NCBI GenBank assembly: GCA_947172415.1
Contig: OX359201.1
Span: forward strand, 5,444,501 to 5,508,500
Direction: 5' to 3'
Origin: Chondrosia reniformis
Taxonomy: Eukaryota; Porifera; Demospongiae; Chondrillida; Chondrillidae
DNA length: 64,000 bases
Shown here: piece after piece, positions 23,681 to 41,004 of the stretch
How the letters are laid out: every line of letters starts with the position of its first letter
Numbering within the stretch: the first letter of the stretch is position 1
Made by a program: the position numbers and the translations under genes
Notes under the pieces: generated by a model
What the model saw: the letters and a program-made list of their open reading frames with translations, nothing else
What the model was told of the DNA's origin: nothing
Databases searched by the model: none

Positions 23681-26600
23681 GTCTAATGTAATCACTGCCT
23701 GGGACCCATACATATATACATATATAATAGGGCAGTCATGTTTTTGTACCAATGCTACTTATAGGCCAAGTAATATATATATTCGTTGTTTTCATCACCC
23801 CAATCAGTCACTGATAAGTGCCTAATACCATCTATATATCAATCAATCTTGTTTTTGAGTATTATACCTATATGTTTACATATAGGTATAATACATAGTA
23901 CATACAAGCTTAAGGCATGCATGGATATGTTAGTGTGTATAGTAAATATATACATATATACATATGTACCTTCTGAATTGACTGTGCAAAGCAACAACAC
24001 ATTGGAAAACAATCCAGAAATGTCACTTCCACCATAAATCAGAAATTCTGACCTTTCCTTTACATACACAGACAACTGAGCAAATCTAAGAATGTACATA
24101 TAAGTATATATAAATATGTATCAATAGCTATAAAAGTAATATATTAAATATGTATGTAAGAATATATTTAATCCAGAGGTATTATTGAGCAACAGCTAGC
24201 AACATAAATTATTGATAATAGAACGTTTCAACCTATAGGTCTTCATCAGCAAACATTCTAACGTTCTATTATCAATAATTTATGTTGCTGTTGCTCAATA
24301 ATACCTCTGGATTAAATCATGATCGCAACAAACAATCCTTATCACTTCGTAAGGATATATATATATTATGTATAAATATTGTGAATATATTTACAGCTAG
24401 CCACATACATATGTATTTGCATAACAACTTTCAAGAACCATTTAAGAGACCTTTAATTAATTGCATAACTTTGAATTCCCTCAGTCTCAAGGCAATGGAA
24501 TTAAGAGAAAGCCAATGCATATATATACATATGTATATCTAAGTTAATACTAAGACACATATATAAATATACTGTCTACGTAATGTAATATTTTATGCAC
24601 TAAAGGGCATATATAATATTATATATATATGTATGAGAAGGTGGGCTTCCCCACTACAGCACTTTGACAACGGTGATCGCCGGTTGAGTGTTGCTCTTCA
24701 GGTGCATGTTGAAAGTTGTTGAAGGTTCCTGAGAGCTCTCTTCCTTGCTGCACCTCTTAATGTCGGCATATTAGCACTATAGCAGCAGCTGCAACAGCGC
24801 AATGAAACCATAGAGATGCGTGGGTTTAATAGCGTATCTATCTGATGCAACATCATTGGCTTATTGCACAATCGTCAACTGAATACCTTAAGGTCCATTC
24901 TTTCCCCATCGAGCCGCTTTCTTTCTCCCAGGAAGACGCTTTCCGCTATAAAGTTTATGTCACCCTTATACTTCAAGCTGAAACAATAGCGAAAAAGCCG
25001 TCGCACCATTCCCCCAGGAGGAGTTTGTGGACAACTGAGTGCCCTGCAAATTCTGTAATCTACTTCACTTTCGTCCGTAAAACAAAGATGGTGTCTCATA
25101 GTTAAGCATGGGCAAACGTCGAAAAACCTTCATTTCTTCCTTCGCACCTTCGCAAGCTAACAATTGAAATCCCCATTAAGGACACCCTCCAGATAGCACT
25201 TAGAAAGGTGAACCATGTCTGCTGCGAATCCTCCAGTCGGTTTTGGAGATTAGTACGGACAAAAAATCGGCCTAGCTCCATTATAATAAGATATATACAA
25301 ACCTTCCAATCAAACTAGTGTCTGTTGACTTCAGCTTCACCAAAGAAGCTTGCTTTGCACTGAAAGCTTGACTTGTTAGTACTTCTCTATCAGATCCATA
25401 CTGTACATGTGATGGCTTAAGAGACTTCAACAGTTTAATCATCTCTCCTTTGAAGGCATAGCAAATGGTGTAAGAAAAGCTATATAAGTGAAATGCCTGT
25501 ATATAAATGAGAAAAATACATCTAACTGCATCAAACTGATCTCTTGGATGGTTCATCCTTCAACTTTTGAGCATCTAGACTAAAGTTTAACAACAAAACT
25601 GCATCTCTAGACACTCAAAAAGTTGAAGGATGAACCATGCAAGAGAAAATACATTATCAGCTATGTATGGGTAGTTACAGAATAGTTTTACCATAATTTA
25701 TAAACCCTATATACTGATATATGATTTATTGAACATCAGCGACATAAATTCAACTTTGATTGATGTTTCAGGCCAAAGGTCTTCATCAGCAATATATATG
25801 ATGAGGAGATGTTATATTATGTTGGGCAGTATATCTGTGTACCTCAAAACTGTCAAACAGCGAAAGATTTCTTATCCTTGCTCTCTCTTCTTCACTTATA
25901 ACATTATAAAAAATGTAAAGGAAGTCAATTGTTGTAGCTTTCTCCCAGCCCTGCATGTATGTACATATGTCTGATAAGATTATGATTTTGGGATTTAGAA
26001 TTAAGTGCAAAAATGTCTACAGGTTGCTATAATGTAAAATGGTTATAATCATGTACGGGAGCACTTGGAATCATGCCCTATATGCCATTAAATGGGTACC
26101 TACTAGTTTTGTATATCTTCTTATGTGATCTTCAGGAGTTGGGCAATAGTGACAGCCTTTGAAGGGAGCACCAATCTTCTCAACATAGTTTAGTCTATAA
26201 CACACAATATATAGTCTATAACAGGAACACAAATGTACAGTATATACTATTGTTACTTAAATGCATACTTTGCTATATGTAGAGTGTTAAATCCTGTAAA
26301 AGGGATTCTGGGATAATTTTATAACAGTTTTACAGAGTTCATTATCACTGCTTATAGAAGTACATAGTTCATTAGAGGAATGGGGAGGAGATTAATGAGA
26401 GTATATACGTACAATGTCATGCTGTTACCAAAATGAAAACCCAATTATCCTACAATTATATATGTTATTAAATATATAACTTATGTATAACATGTTTAAT
26501 TATATACCATCAAGTACTACACAGTGCAAGTTATGAATTTATACATGGATGCTAGTGACTCCCAAAATAATCACAATCAGGTATATTAAACGCTACAAGA

Positions 26601-29307
26601 TTTTAGCCACACTGAAATTCTCAACTTCTGTATACAGAGTAGTAGTCTCTACAGATCATATAAGGGGTTAAACACATGGCCTTCCAATTACCTTTTCACA
26701 CCTTAGTATAGACTGAAGATGATGCATCTGCATGCCGTTATCAGCAAACATTCCAGTCTCAGGGGGTCTCAGCCAATAATCACCACAGATTTGATTTGCC
26801 TTGAGTGTGAGCTAGGAGTACTGATGGCTGCATGATAATGGCATGCAGATGCATCATCTTCAGTCAATACTAAGGTGTGAGTATATTGTAACTTGCACTG
26901 TATATATTTACATTTAAATTTTTATAGTCTAAGAAGTACATTTGTATTAGTTGGTTTACTAACTGGCAAAATGGATTTTAAAGCATGTAGCAGAATAATG
27001 TTCACAATTATAAAAGCTACACAATTAATTTAAGTAGTATAACTCTTTGCAATTAGCCTTTGCATTATTATTATCATATATAGAGCATTTGGTTGTTTGC
27101 TTAATATATACCATATATCTAGAAAAAATTTTGGAAATATTTTTTAGCGGATTGGCAGTTTTTGGGGGCAATCCACACCAATATTTCAACCTCAAAATTA
27201 CACTGAAAATAGGAGAACAACTGTCTTGTCAGTAAAAAAGCCAAAGAAAATTCAGCCAATTGCCATAATTTGAGCATTCCACCAAATATTCTTCCTGTCA
27301 AAATTTCTGGCTATACGGTATAATTAATTAATAACGTCTCTCTTACGTACATGGCTTTCATGTAGCTGCTATTAGGATGGATCTGTAAATAGTAAATGTG
27401 TAAATATAAATGATGATGAATTGAACCCATAGCTGGTTCTAACACTGTACCACTGAGCTATATATAGGCACATTTGCCATAGTAATACTCCTTTCATAAT
27501 GCCTTCCTCACATACTAATTATATACAAAGTACACATTCCGAATATATATACAAAATAATATATGTAGTAAGTGAACAGCATTCAATTTGTGCATGGTAT
27601 ATACATGTGTACTTACTGGATCATAGGAGACAAAAACAGCATTTGGAAATGTTTCAGCAGACCATTGAATGACATTTGATGAGCTGTATATACACATGTA
27701 TATGTATGAATAAGATTTACATACTATATATACGTACGTATCTTATTTAAATATTATGTAGGTATTCTATATACTCTTACCATTCTTGTTCCAAAAATGG
27801 AAGAACAAATTCAGCTATTAGAAGTGTTGGCTTGGTAAGAGTGAATCCACATTCCAAAAGAACAGAGGTCAAATCTGACACATTTTTTAAATCCAATCCA
27901 ATCAAAAAGTAATCAGATGATTTTAGAAATGGTCCTACGTATATACAGTAAATATTCAGCACAATGATGAATCAAAGAAATCACCGTAAACACATTCATG
28001 ATATATGATGATAATCATAAACCTTTTTCATTGCTGCTGACTTTCATATCTTTGACAAAAGATTTCAAGGTTGAATTTCCTTCAATTAGTGCCACCTTGC
28101 ATGACACAACTTCAGCAAGATCCACCTTTAAAATCATATATAGTATATATGTATATATCAGGTACAACACAGGGCAAGTTACAAAATGTTCTCCTGCATT
28201 GGATAACTACAATATAATTAAATATGAAATTTTGCAAATTTAATATGATAAATGCAATTTTTGAGTAGACATAGCATGGTGTATTAGATTTTCATACTTC
28301 CAAATAAGGTCCAATAAAATTTAAACTTTTTGAAGCTTTCAAACGGAAGTATCTGGTGTCATAACCAGCTCCCAACGACACTATTTGTCCTTGACCTTTA
28401 GTCTCTTCAAGAAACCTCCATACAATATCATCAAAAATGAAGTTACGAATATACAGACCTCTATAGAGATAGATGCATGACCATTCAAGAATAAAACATT
28501 GTCATGCAGAATACAGTTTTTATACATACAGTCGACTCCTGATATAATGAACACCAAAATCCCAGCATAATTGTTCTTTATAAAAGAAGTTCTTTATAAC
28601 CAAATGTATTTTATTTGTATATAACTATACAAATAAACTACTCATCAGTGCAGTATGAATACAGTAGAATGCTTACAAAATTAAAATTACGTAAAATAGT
28701 ATATTAATGGTACTCAGGGTGGATTTTTCAACTGAAAATTCGTCACATATACCCTTCTCCTTCCTCCCTTTATCCACTTCGTCCAGTAACTTCGGTTTAA
28801 GAATGATAAATACAGCCGTTTTTGGCTTCACACATACATAATCATAAGTTAACACGTTCGTTAAAATAGAAGTTTGTTTAGGGTTGTTTGTTATAAACAG
28901 AGGGAATTGAATGGACAGGAAATTGTTTTTTGACAATCGTTCGTTATAACCCAAAATTCGTTATGAGCGAGTACGAGTTCGTTATAAGTGGAGTCGACTG
29001 TATAATTTTTTAAATTCTGTATGTTAATATAACTTCTCTTTCCCGGTAGACCCTTTGTGCACATGCAAAAAAGTTCTGCATTGGAAGAGGACTTTTCTTT
29101 TTAGCTAGTATTTATGTAGGATGGGATAGGGAATAAATTTCGATAGACTAACCTCGAATGTGTTGGAGTCGGCGGCTTCTTCTCATTAGTGATCATGCAT
29201 TTGACAAATTCGTCCTCATAATAGCCGCATTGCACTGTATAAGCCTTTTCAAACGTTACGAAGTCGTTAGTTACATGAACTCGGTCTTCTCTCTGAATAC
29301 TGTCCAT
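21625..29307 (-). CDS. LCMT2: tRNA wybutosine-synthesizing protein 4 (TYW4/LCMT2-like), copy 2
   Basis: Same enzyme family and 17-exon plan as copy 1, 683 aa: 29153-29307, 28298-28460, 28023-28125, 27781-27934, 27617-27683, 27351-27382, 26104-26194, 25843-25950, 25303-25496, 23970-24085, 23522-23581, 23344-23451, 22944-23039, 22776-22873, 22392-22526, 22078-22263, 21625-21810. Start is placed at MDSIQRED to match the other copies; an in-frame ATG lies 15 codons upstream. It is the most diverged copy in the methyltransferase half. Exon 1 is seven codons shorter, exon 2 has two extra codons (KASKSLNFIGPYLE) and a GAGYD SAM loop, and exon 3 differs in many residues. The kelch half is almost unchanged. 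All frames are open. Intron 11 keeps the GC donor. Intron 1 holds a pogo-type MITE, and intron 9 holds a ~590-bp segment not found in copies 1 or 3. Confidence 0.92.
23118..23260. repeat. Inverted repeat in TYW4 copy 2 intron 12
   Basis: AGCTATAACCCAGAGGCAAG and its inverse CTTGCCTCTGTGCTATAACT flank about 80 bp. The same hairpin is in copy 3 (about 34325-34460). Only the right arm remains in copy 1 (about 10005-10040). Confidence 0.65.
23613..23680. repeat. (ATT)n microsatellite, medium allele, TYW4 copy 2
   Basis: About 22 uninterrupted ATT units at the position that has about 8 in copy 1 and about 39 in copy 3. Confidence 0.9.
24170..24345 (-). repeat. Palindromic repeat with hammerhead-like core, TYW4 copy 2
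   Basis: AACATAAATTATTGATAATA and its inverse flank a minus-strand CTGATGAAGACC, hairpin, GAAAC core at about 24225-24252. The outer part reads ATTGAGCAACAGC on both sides. Copy 1 has a diverged, single-armed version at the equivalent site (10820-10930). Confidence 0.55.
24642..25237. other. ~590-bp segment specific to TYW4 copy 2 intron 9
   Basis: Copy 1 reads GAGAAGG directly into CGGTTTTGGAG at about 11248. In copy 2 the same two blocks are separated by about 590 bp of more G+C-rich sequence. Overlapping frames on + (24845-25105) and - (24875-25099) are open for 74-86 codons without recognisable similarity. No terminal inverted repeats or clear target duplication were found. Confidence 0.5.
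25550..25640. mobile_element. Short MITE, GGTTCATCCTTCAACTTTT family
   Basis: TGGTTCATCCTTCAACTTTT with its inverse near 25615-25638. The same element is in copy 3 at 36183-36292. Diverged relatives occur at 52925-53062 and 61125-61300 in the ACSL and NEMO-like genes. Confidence 0.6.
25725..25800 (-). repeat. Hammerhead-like core, TYW4 copy 2 intron 8
   Basis: The minus strand at about 25765-25792 reads CTGATGAAGACC, TTT, GGCCT, GAAAC. A related but decayed core lies in copy 3 at about 36423-36450 and intact ones in copy 1 at 12141-12217. Confidence 0.5.
28529..29000. mobile_element. pogo-type MITE, 472 bp, TA target site
   Basis: Ends CAGTCGACTCC... and ...GGAGTCGACTG are inverted and flanked by TA duplications. 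Inner TIR parts repeat GTTATAA/TTATAAC motifs. A 93-codon minus frame inside (28673-28954) shows no transposase motifs. Located in intron 1 of TYW4 copy 2. Confidence 0.85.
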
Positions 29308-29429
29308 TATCAAACGAAGTTTTGTGTTAAAATTTAGTTCTCTACAGATCAAAGAAGTCAGTCTAAAAGGAAATGAGCAAACAGAAACGAGGAACTCAAG
29401 TTACACTTATAATAATGCCTGTATCAGAT

Positions 29430-31180
29430 AGTACGGTAGTACTCTCTAAGTAGGGATGGCCGATAAAAAAACATGGCCGCCCTATTCAATGTATTATCAA
29501 TTGACACCTCATAAATCAACAACGATGGGATTTTCGGTTGCATTCGAGTGTTTGCAGTCGTTTTTGCATGCTTTTCTAAACGCCAAAACATGTTTCGATG
29601 CTCTACAACCTTCGCAACGTGGTTAACCCGAAATAGGCCAAATTCTGAAATTCCTCATTTCTTCTTCTTCTTTTTTCAAATGAGCTAGCGCAAACATGCG
29701 AACTTACGCAGGTACATACAAATACTAAATCGTCATGAATGTTTCCGAACTAGGGAATAGGCTACTCTAGATCTCAACGCGCTCCATCCGAAGCGTGTTA
29801 CTTTTGAAAGTTCCAAATTTAGGGCCTCTTCGAACGCCATTTTTTAATTAAGTTTCAAATTCTCTGTATATAAAATAAGTAACTCGAGTTAGTAATATTT
29901 GTGGTACTGCCGCCGACCGCGATTAGTCGCTTTGCAGGGCCTATATACAGTCGTATTCTTAACGATTTAATATCCTTAACTGAATGTAAAGAACGGTAGA
30001 AAACATACTTAACAAATTTGGGATCTTTTCGGATGCCATTTTTTTAAATTAGAGCTCTCTATTATATCGTCTATTCTGCTACTTTATTTCGAGTTTTCGC
30101 CAAGAAAACTTTCAAAACAAGAAAAAAGGAGGCAATACAAGTTAAATAAAAACATTCAAAAATGAAGTTAAAAGTAGGGGTGGCACTATAACAGTGATTG
30201 GCACATCTAGAAAAAGTAACGAAACAAGAAAGTGATCATATGGTAAGGCTAACATTGCAGAAGTGGCATACTGAAACTTAACTATACACATCACTTCTAT
30301 GTTTGGGCGCATCGATCCCTACTTCTAGTATATCCATGATGCGCCCGAACATAGAAGTGATGTGTATAGTTAGGTTTCAGTCAGGGCCGGCGGCATAGGG
30401 GCGGCCGGGGCGGCCATAGCCGCCCCACTTTTTTGGTCATAACAAAATCTTGCATCAATACCTAACTGTTTATACCTTTAAGGCTTGAATCGCTCGAGCA
30501 TTTTGTTGCAATCAACGCTGTATGTAGTCAGACTTTACCGACCTCCATTTTCTAATGACGTCATCGACGCGTACGTGTTTCTTAACCAGACTTACATGCG
30601 CCCAAACTGGGTCCCATACTCATTTTGCGACTGTAAAAACGTGTCACCACGCCTTTTCGGGCGTTATGTTTTTGTTTATACAGTAAAATACAGGAAATAT
30701 ACAAATTTACCACATGCATGCAGGTGCATGTGCACACGTTTTTGTTGTTTGTAGCTTGTATTTATGTAATAACTCTGTTCAGGCTCTGTTTAACTATCTG
30801 ACTAGGATGTAGCAGCTATATATATTGTATGTACACAGGTCTATTTGAGCTAGGCACTTTAAGGCATGTAGTGCAAGTGAGTGATAGCTACAGTGTCACA
30901 TAGCTAAGCAGTTTGAAGGTCACATAGCTGGAGAATGAAGTGACTCCAATCACCAGATTAGCTCACAGGGATAATTGTATGAGATATAGGACCAGAAACC
31001 TCATTGGCCTCCCCACTTAAAAAGAGCTGGCTCCGGCCCTGTCAGTATGCCACTTCTGCAATGTTAGCCTTACCATATGATCACTTTCTTGTTTCGTTAC
31101 TTTTTCTAGATGTGCCAATCACTGTTATAGTGCCATCCCTACTTTTAACTTCATTTTTGAATGTTTTTATTTAACTTATA
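29430..31180. mobile_element. Foldback family F, copy B, split by a hAT-like element
   Basis: Same layout as the 16715 copy: AGTACGGTAGTACTCT start, (CTT)n tract, and hairpin arms beginning at about 30142. The right arm is interrupted at 30382-31041 by a separate transposon and then continues to about 31175. It lies upstream of TYW4 copy 2 exon 1. Confidence 0.8.
30382..31041. mobile_element. hAT-like (5-bp TSD) element, 660 bp
   Basis: Termini CAGGGCCGG and CCGGCCCTG are inverted and flanked by the 5-bp duplication TCAGT. The uninterrupted target, TTTCAGTATGCC, is visible in the sister foldback copy at 17722. CAGGG ends are typical of hAT elements, and a 5-bp duplication fits the hAT5 subgroup. 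An 89-codon + frame (30485-30754) shows no recognisable transposase motif. Confidence 0.8.
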
Positions 31181-31462
31181 TGTTGGTTTCACAGTTATCT
31201 GACAAATTGAAATATTTTATTAATATAACACATGGTTTGAATATAAATTTTCCATAGGTTTTCTATAGTCCTATGGCCTTTTATATGCAGACTTTGTCCT
31301 AATAAATGGAGGCCTAAATAAGAAATCCCTTAATTTAAAACGAGTTTTATACCCTATACTTTATGATGATATACCCATTTTGTTTCTAGATCCTTTCTTG
31401 GAGCCATATGATTATTATATTATTTATTTATTTAGATTAGCTTAGTATATTGTAACTTGCAC

Positions 31463-32270
31463 TGTATCAGAGAGTACGGTAGTACTCTCTAAGTAGGAAT
31501 GTCCGGAAAAAAAATGGCCGCCCTATTCAATGTATTAGCAATCAACACCTCATAAATCGCCAACGAAGCGATTTTCGGTTATTTGCAGCGATTAATGCAC
31601 GCTTTCCTAAATGCCAAAACATGTTTCGACGCTCTACACGCTCTATAGCGTTCAAAAAGCAGCTAACTAGGAATAGACCCACTTCCAAAATTCATTTTTT
31701 CTTCTTCTTCTTCTTCTTCTTCTTCTTCTTTTATTGAATAGACTAGCGCTAATATGCGAACTTATGCGGGCACGTACTAGTTATAAATCGTCATAAATAT
31801 TTCGGAACTAGGGAATAGACAGCCCTAAATCTGAAAGCGCACTACAATAAGCATGTTAATTGTGAAGAGCGAAAATTGTGGTCTTCTCGGACGCCATTTT
31901 TTAATTAAGAGATCATGGTTTTCGGCATATTTCTCTTGTCTAAGACGTTATTTTGAGATCTTCGCTAAGAAAACTTTCAAATCAATTTAAAACAAGTAAT
32001 ATTAAGAGGAAAAAAGGGGGAATACAAGTAAATAAAAAACATTTACAAAAATGATGTTAGAAGTAGAAATGGCAGTGTTCATTAATACATCTGCAAAAAG
32101 TATCGAAACAAGACACTGATTATATGATAAGGCTAATCATACAGAAGTTGCATATATAATGAAATTTAAGTAACTTAACCATACACTTCTGTGTTTGGGC
32201 GCACCATTCCTACTTAAGGTTAGTGCGCCCAAACACAGAAGTGTATGGTTAAGTTACTTAAATTTCATGC
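31463..32270. mobile_element. Foldback family F, copy C (diverged)
   Basis: Begins AGAGTACGGTAGTACTCTCT and carries a (CTT)n tract at 31697-31731. It ends in short hairpin arms (about 32158-32202 and 32224-32269) containing TTTGGGCGCA. The outer right end is missing and runs straight into the 3' flank of TYW4 copy 3. Confidence 0.7.
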
Positions 32271-32545
32271 ACTTAAGGCTACCAGGCTGCACTTCCCAGA
32301 CATACAAGCACCGAGTTTTGAGGTGGTACATCAGTATACGTAACCCAATTTAAGAGAGAGCTAAGGATCTAAAGAACTTCCAGAAAGACTTCCATGCAGA
32401 AACAGTGCTATCCAAACATAATGGTCAACATTGTAACTAAATCAATATTAATAATTAACTACTTAAAATTAGATAACATATGTATTATATAGGCATATAG
32501 AAGCTGTATATATTGTTTGTGTAATAATGTTTGAAGAGTACTACT

Positions 32546-32776
32546 CACAGGATCAAATTACAGGTTTCAGATGGAATGAAACCTATTTGAAACTTCTTGA
32601 ACGGCCAGGTTTCAAAGGGTGGACAAGTATGCACTAGGAGATTAATTTCACAAGTTTCAAGTTTTTCCCAGATCCTTTTCCAAGTTTATCATGCTTTCAT
32701 GTCTTTTGAAACCTGGCAGTTCCCAAGAGTTTCAAATAGGTTTCATTCCATATGAAACCTGTAATTTGATCCTGTG
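32546..32776. mobile_element. MITE, 231 bp, 3-bp target duplication ACT
   Basis: Inverted ends CACAGGATCAAATTACAGG and CCTGTAATTTGATCCTGTG are flanked by ACT. The empty site is seen at about 21577 downstream of copy 2 (GAGTACTACTGTACTCTG). A 3-bp duplication would suit a PIF/Harbinger-type mover. The insertion happened after the copy 2/copy 3 duplication. Confidence 0.85.
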
Positions 32777-32818
32777 ACTGTACTCTGATAATCTAAACCA
32801 AAGAATATACGTATGTGC

Positions 32819-40083
<7,265 letters not shown>

Positions 40084-40628
40084 AATTAAGTCTTCGCACA
40101 ACAGATTTATACGTACGTGTAGTAATGGCAAGTAATATAAACTGCTACTCCCAATTTCACACCTAGATCAAAGTGATAATCAAACCACAAGCAATCGATA
40201 TTACCAAAACTTCTGCAATTTATTTTAGTGCTATATTAATATTCCCCCTCCTTCTGTACCTATATAATTTAGAACAATCCCAGTCAGGAGGAAAGCGTTG
40301 AATAAATGAAACTATTATAAAGTACTCTCATGTTGTAAACATGCAGCGCTATAGAGTCTGTTGTTAACAATGTTTTTGCAATCAGTGCCATGAGGTGGTC
40401 AAATTAAATAATAATAATAATAAGATAATTCTGAGTTATGTTGAATACTCACTGATGTTTCCACATATATAGCTCAATATACAAATCAAATTTGTCATAA
40501 ATAGATAGTCTAAGTCGTTGTACAAACTGTTTGAAAAATAGCAAATTAAATGAGTGTTGTAACATAAATACCAAAATAGTTTTGCTTATAGCTATACAGA
40601 AAAAGAAACGATAGTTATTGTAAAATAT
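40084..40628. other. Spacer between TYW4 copy 3 and BBLN
   Basis: Promoter area of TYW4 copy 3 and 3' side of the bublin gene. It contains a GATAATCAAACCACAAG repeat tail at about 40168 and a short (ATA)n run at about 40410. No gene seen. Confidence 0.5.
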
Positions 40629-40944
40629 TCAGTTGTTCGTGTTTCTTAATTCTTGTAAAAGATTTTTCGCCTTCTCCTGGAATTTGTCATTTTTTTCTTC
40701 TACTACTGTCAGTAATTCGTCAATCTGTGCTAGCTGCTTTTCGAGTTTCTTATATTCTAGTTATCAAATGGAAATAATGGTTAAGAATGATTTCATCACT
40801 GAAATGTCTCAGATAACTTTTTAAATTACACATTGACATAAATTGGATACCTTGTACTTCAATTTCAGAAGCGTCGAGTAGCTCTACATCTGAAACTGAT
40901 TGTTCCTTCTCAAGTTGAATCGTCTTACTAATCTCTCCATCCAT
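40629..40944 (-). CDS. BBLN: Bublin coiled-coil protein homologue
   Basis: Small coiled-coil protein of the bublin (C9orf16, UPF0184) family. The worm member shapes intermediate filaments at apical membranes. Two exons, 40851-40944 and 40629-40756, join in phase (CAA G / AA TAT) to 73 aa. An acidic N-terminus (MDGEISKTIQLEKEQ) is followed by a coiled coil. In it, EYKKLEKQLAQIDELL and VVEEKNDKFQ align with the human block EYAAINSMLDQINSCL, HLEEKNDHLH. The ends differ from the human protein, which is slightly longer. It is head-to-head with LMBR1L, with 60 bp between the two ATGs. The assignment rests on the coiled-coil block only. Confidence 0.78.
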
Positions 40945-41004
40945 CTTTTATCACGTGACCTATTTTGGCTCAAAATGGCTTCAAACACTCTAAATGTTTA
41001 GAAA
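40945..41004. promoter_or_regulatory. 60-bp bidirectional promoter core with ATCACGTGACC
   Basis: The whole interval between the two divergent start codons. It contains TCACGTGACC at 40951-40960, an E-box with the flanks preferred by MiT/TFE and USF factors. No TATA box. Part of each 5' UTR must lie here, or transcription must start inside the facing gene. Confidence 0.6.
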
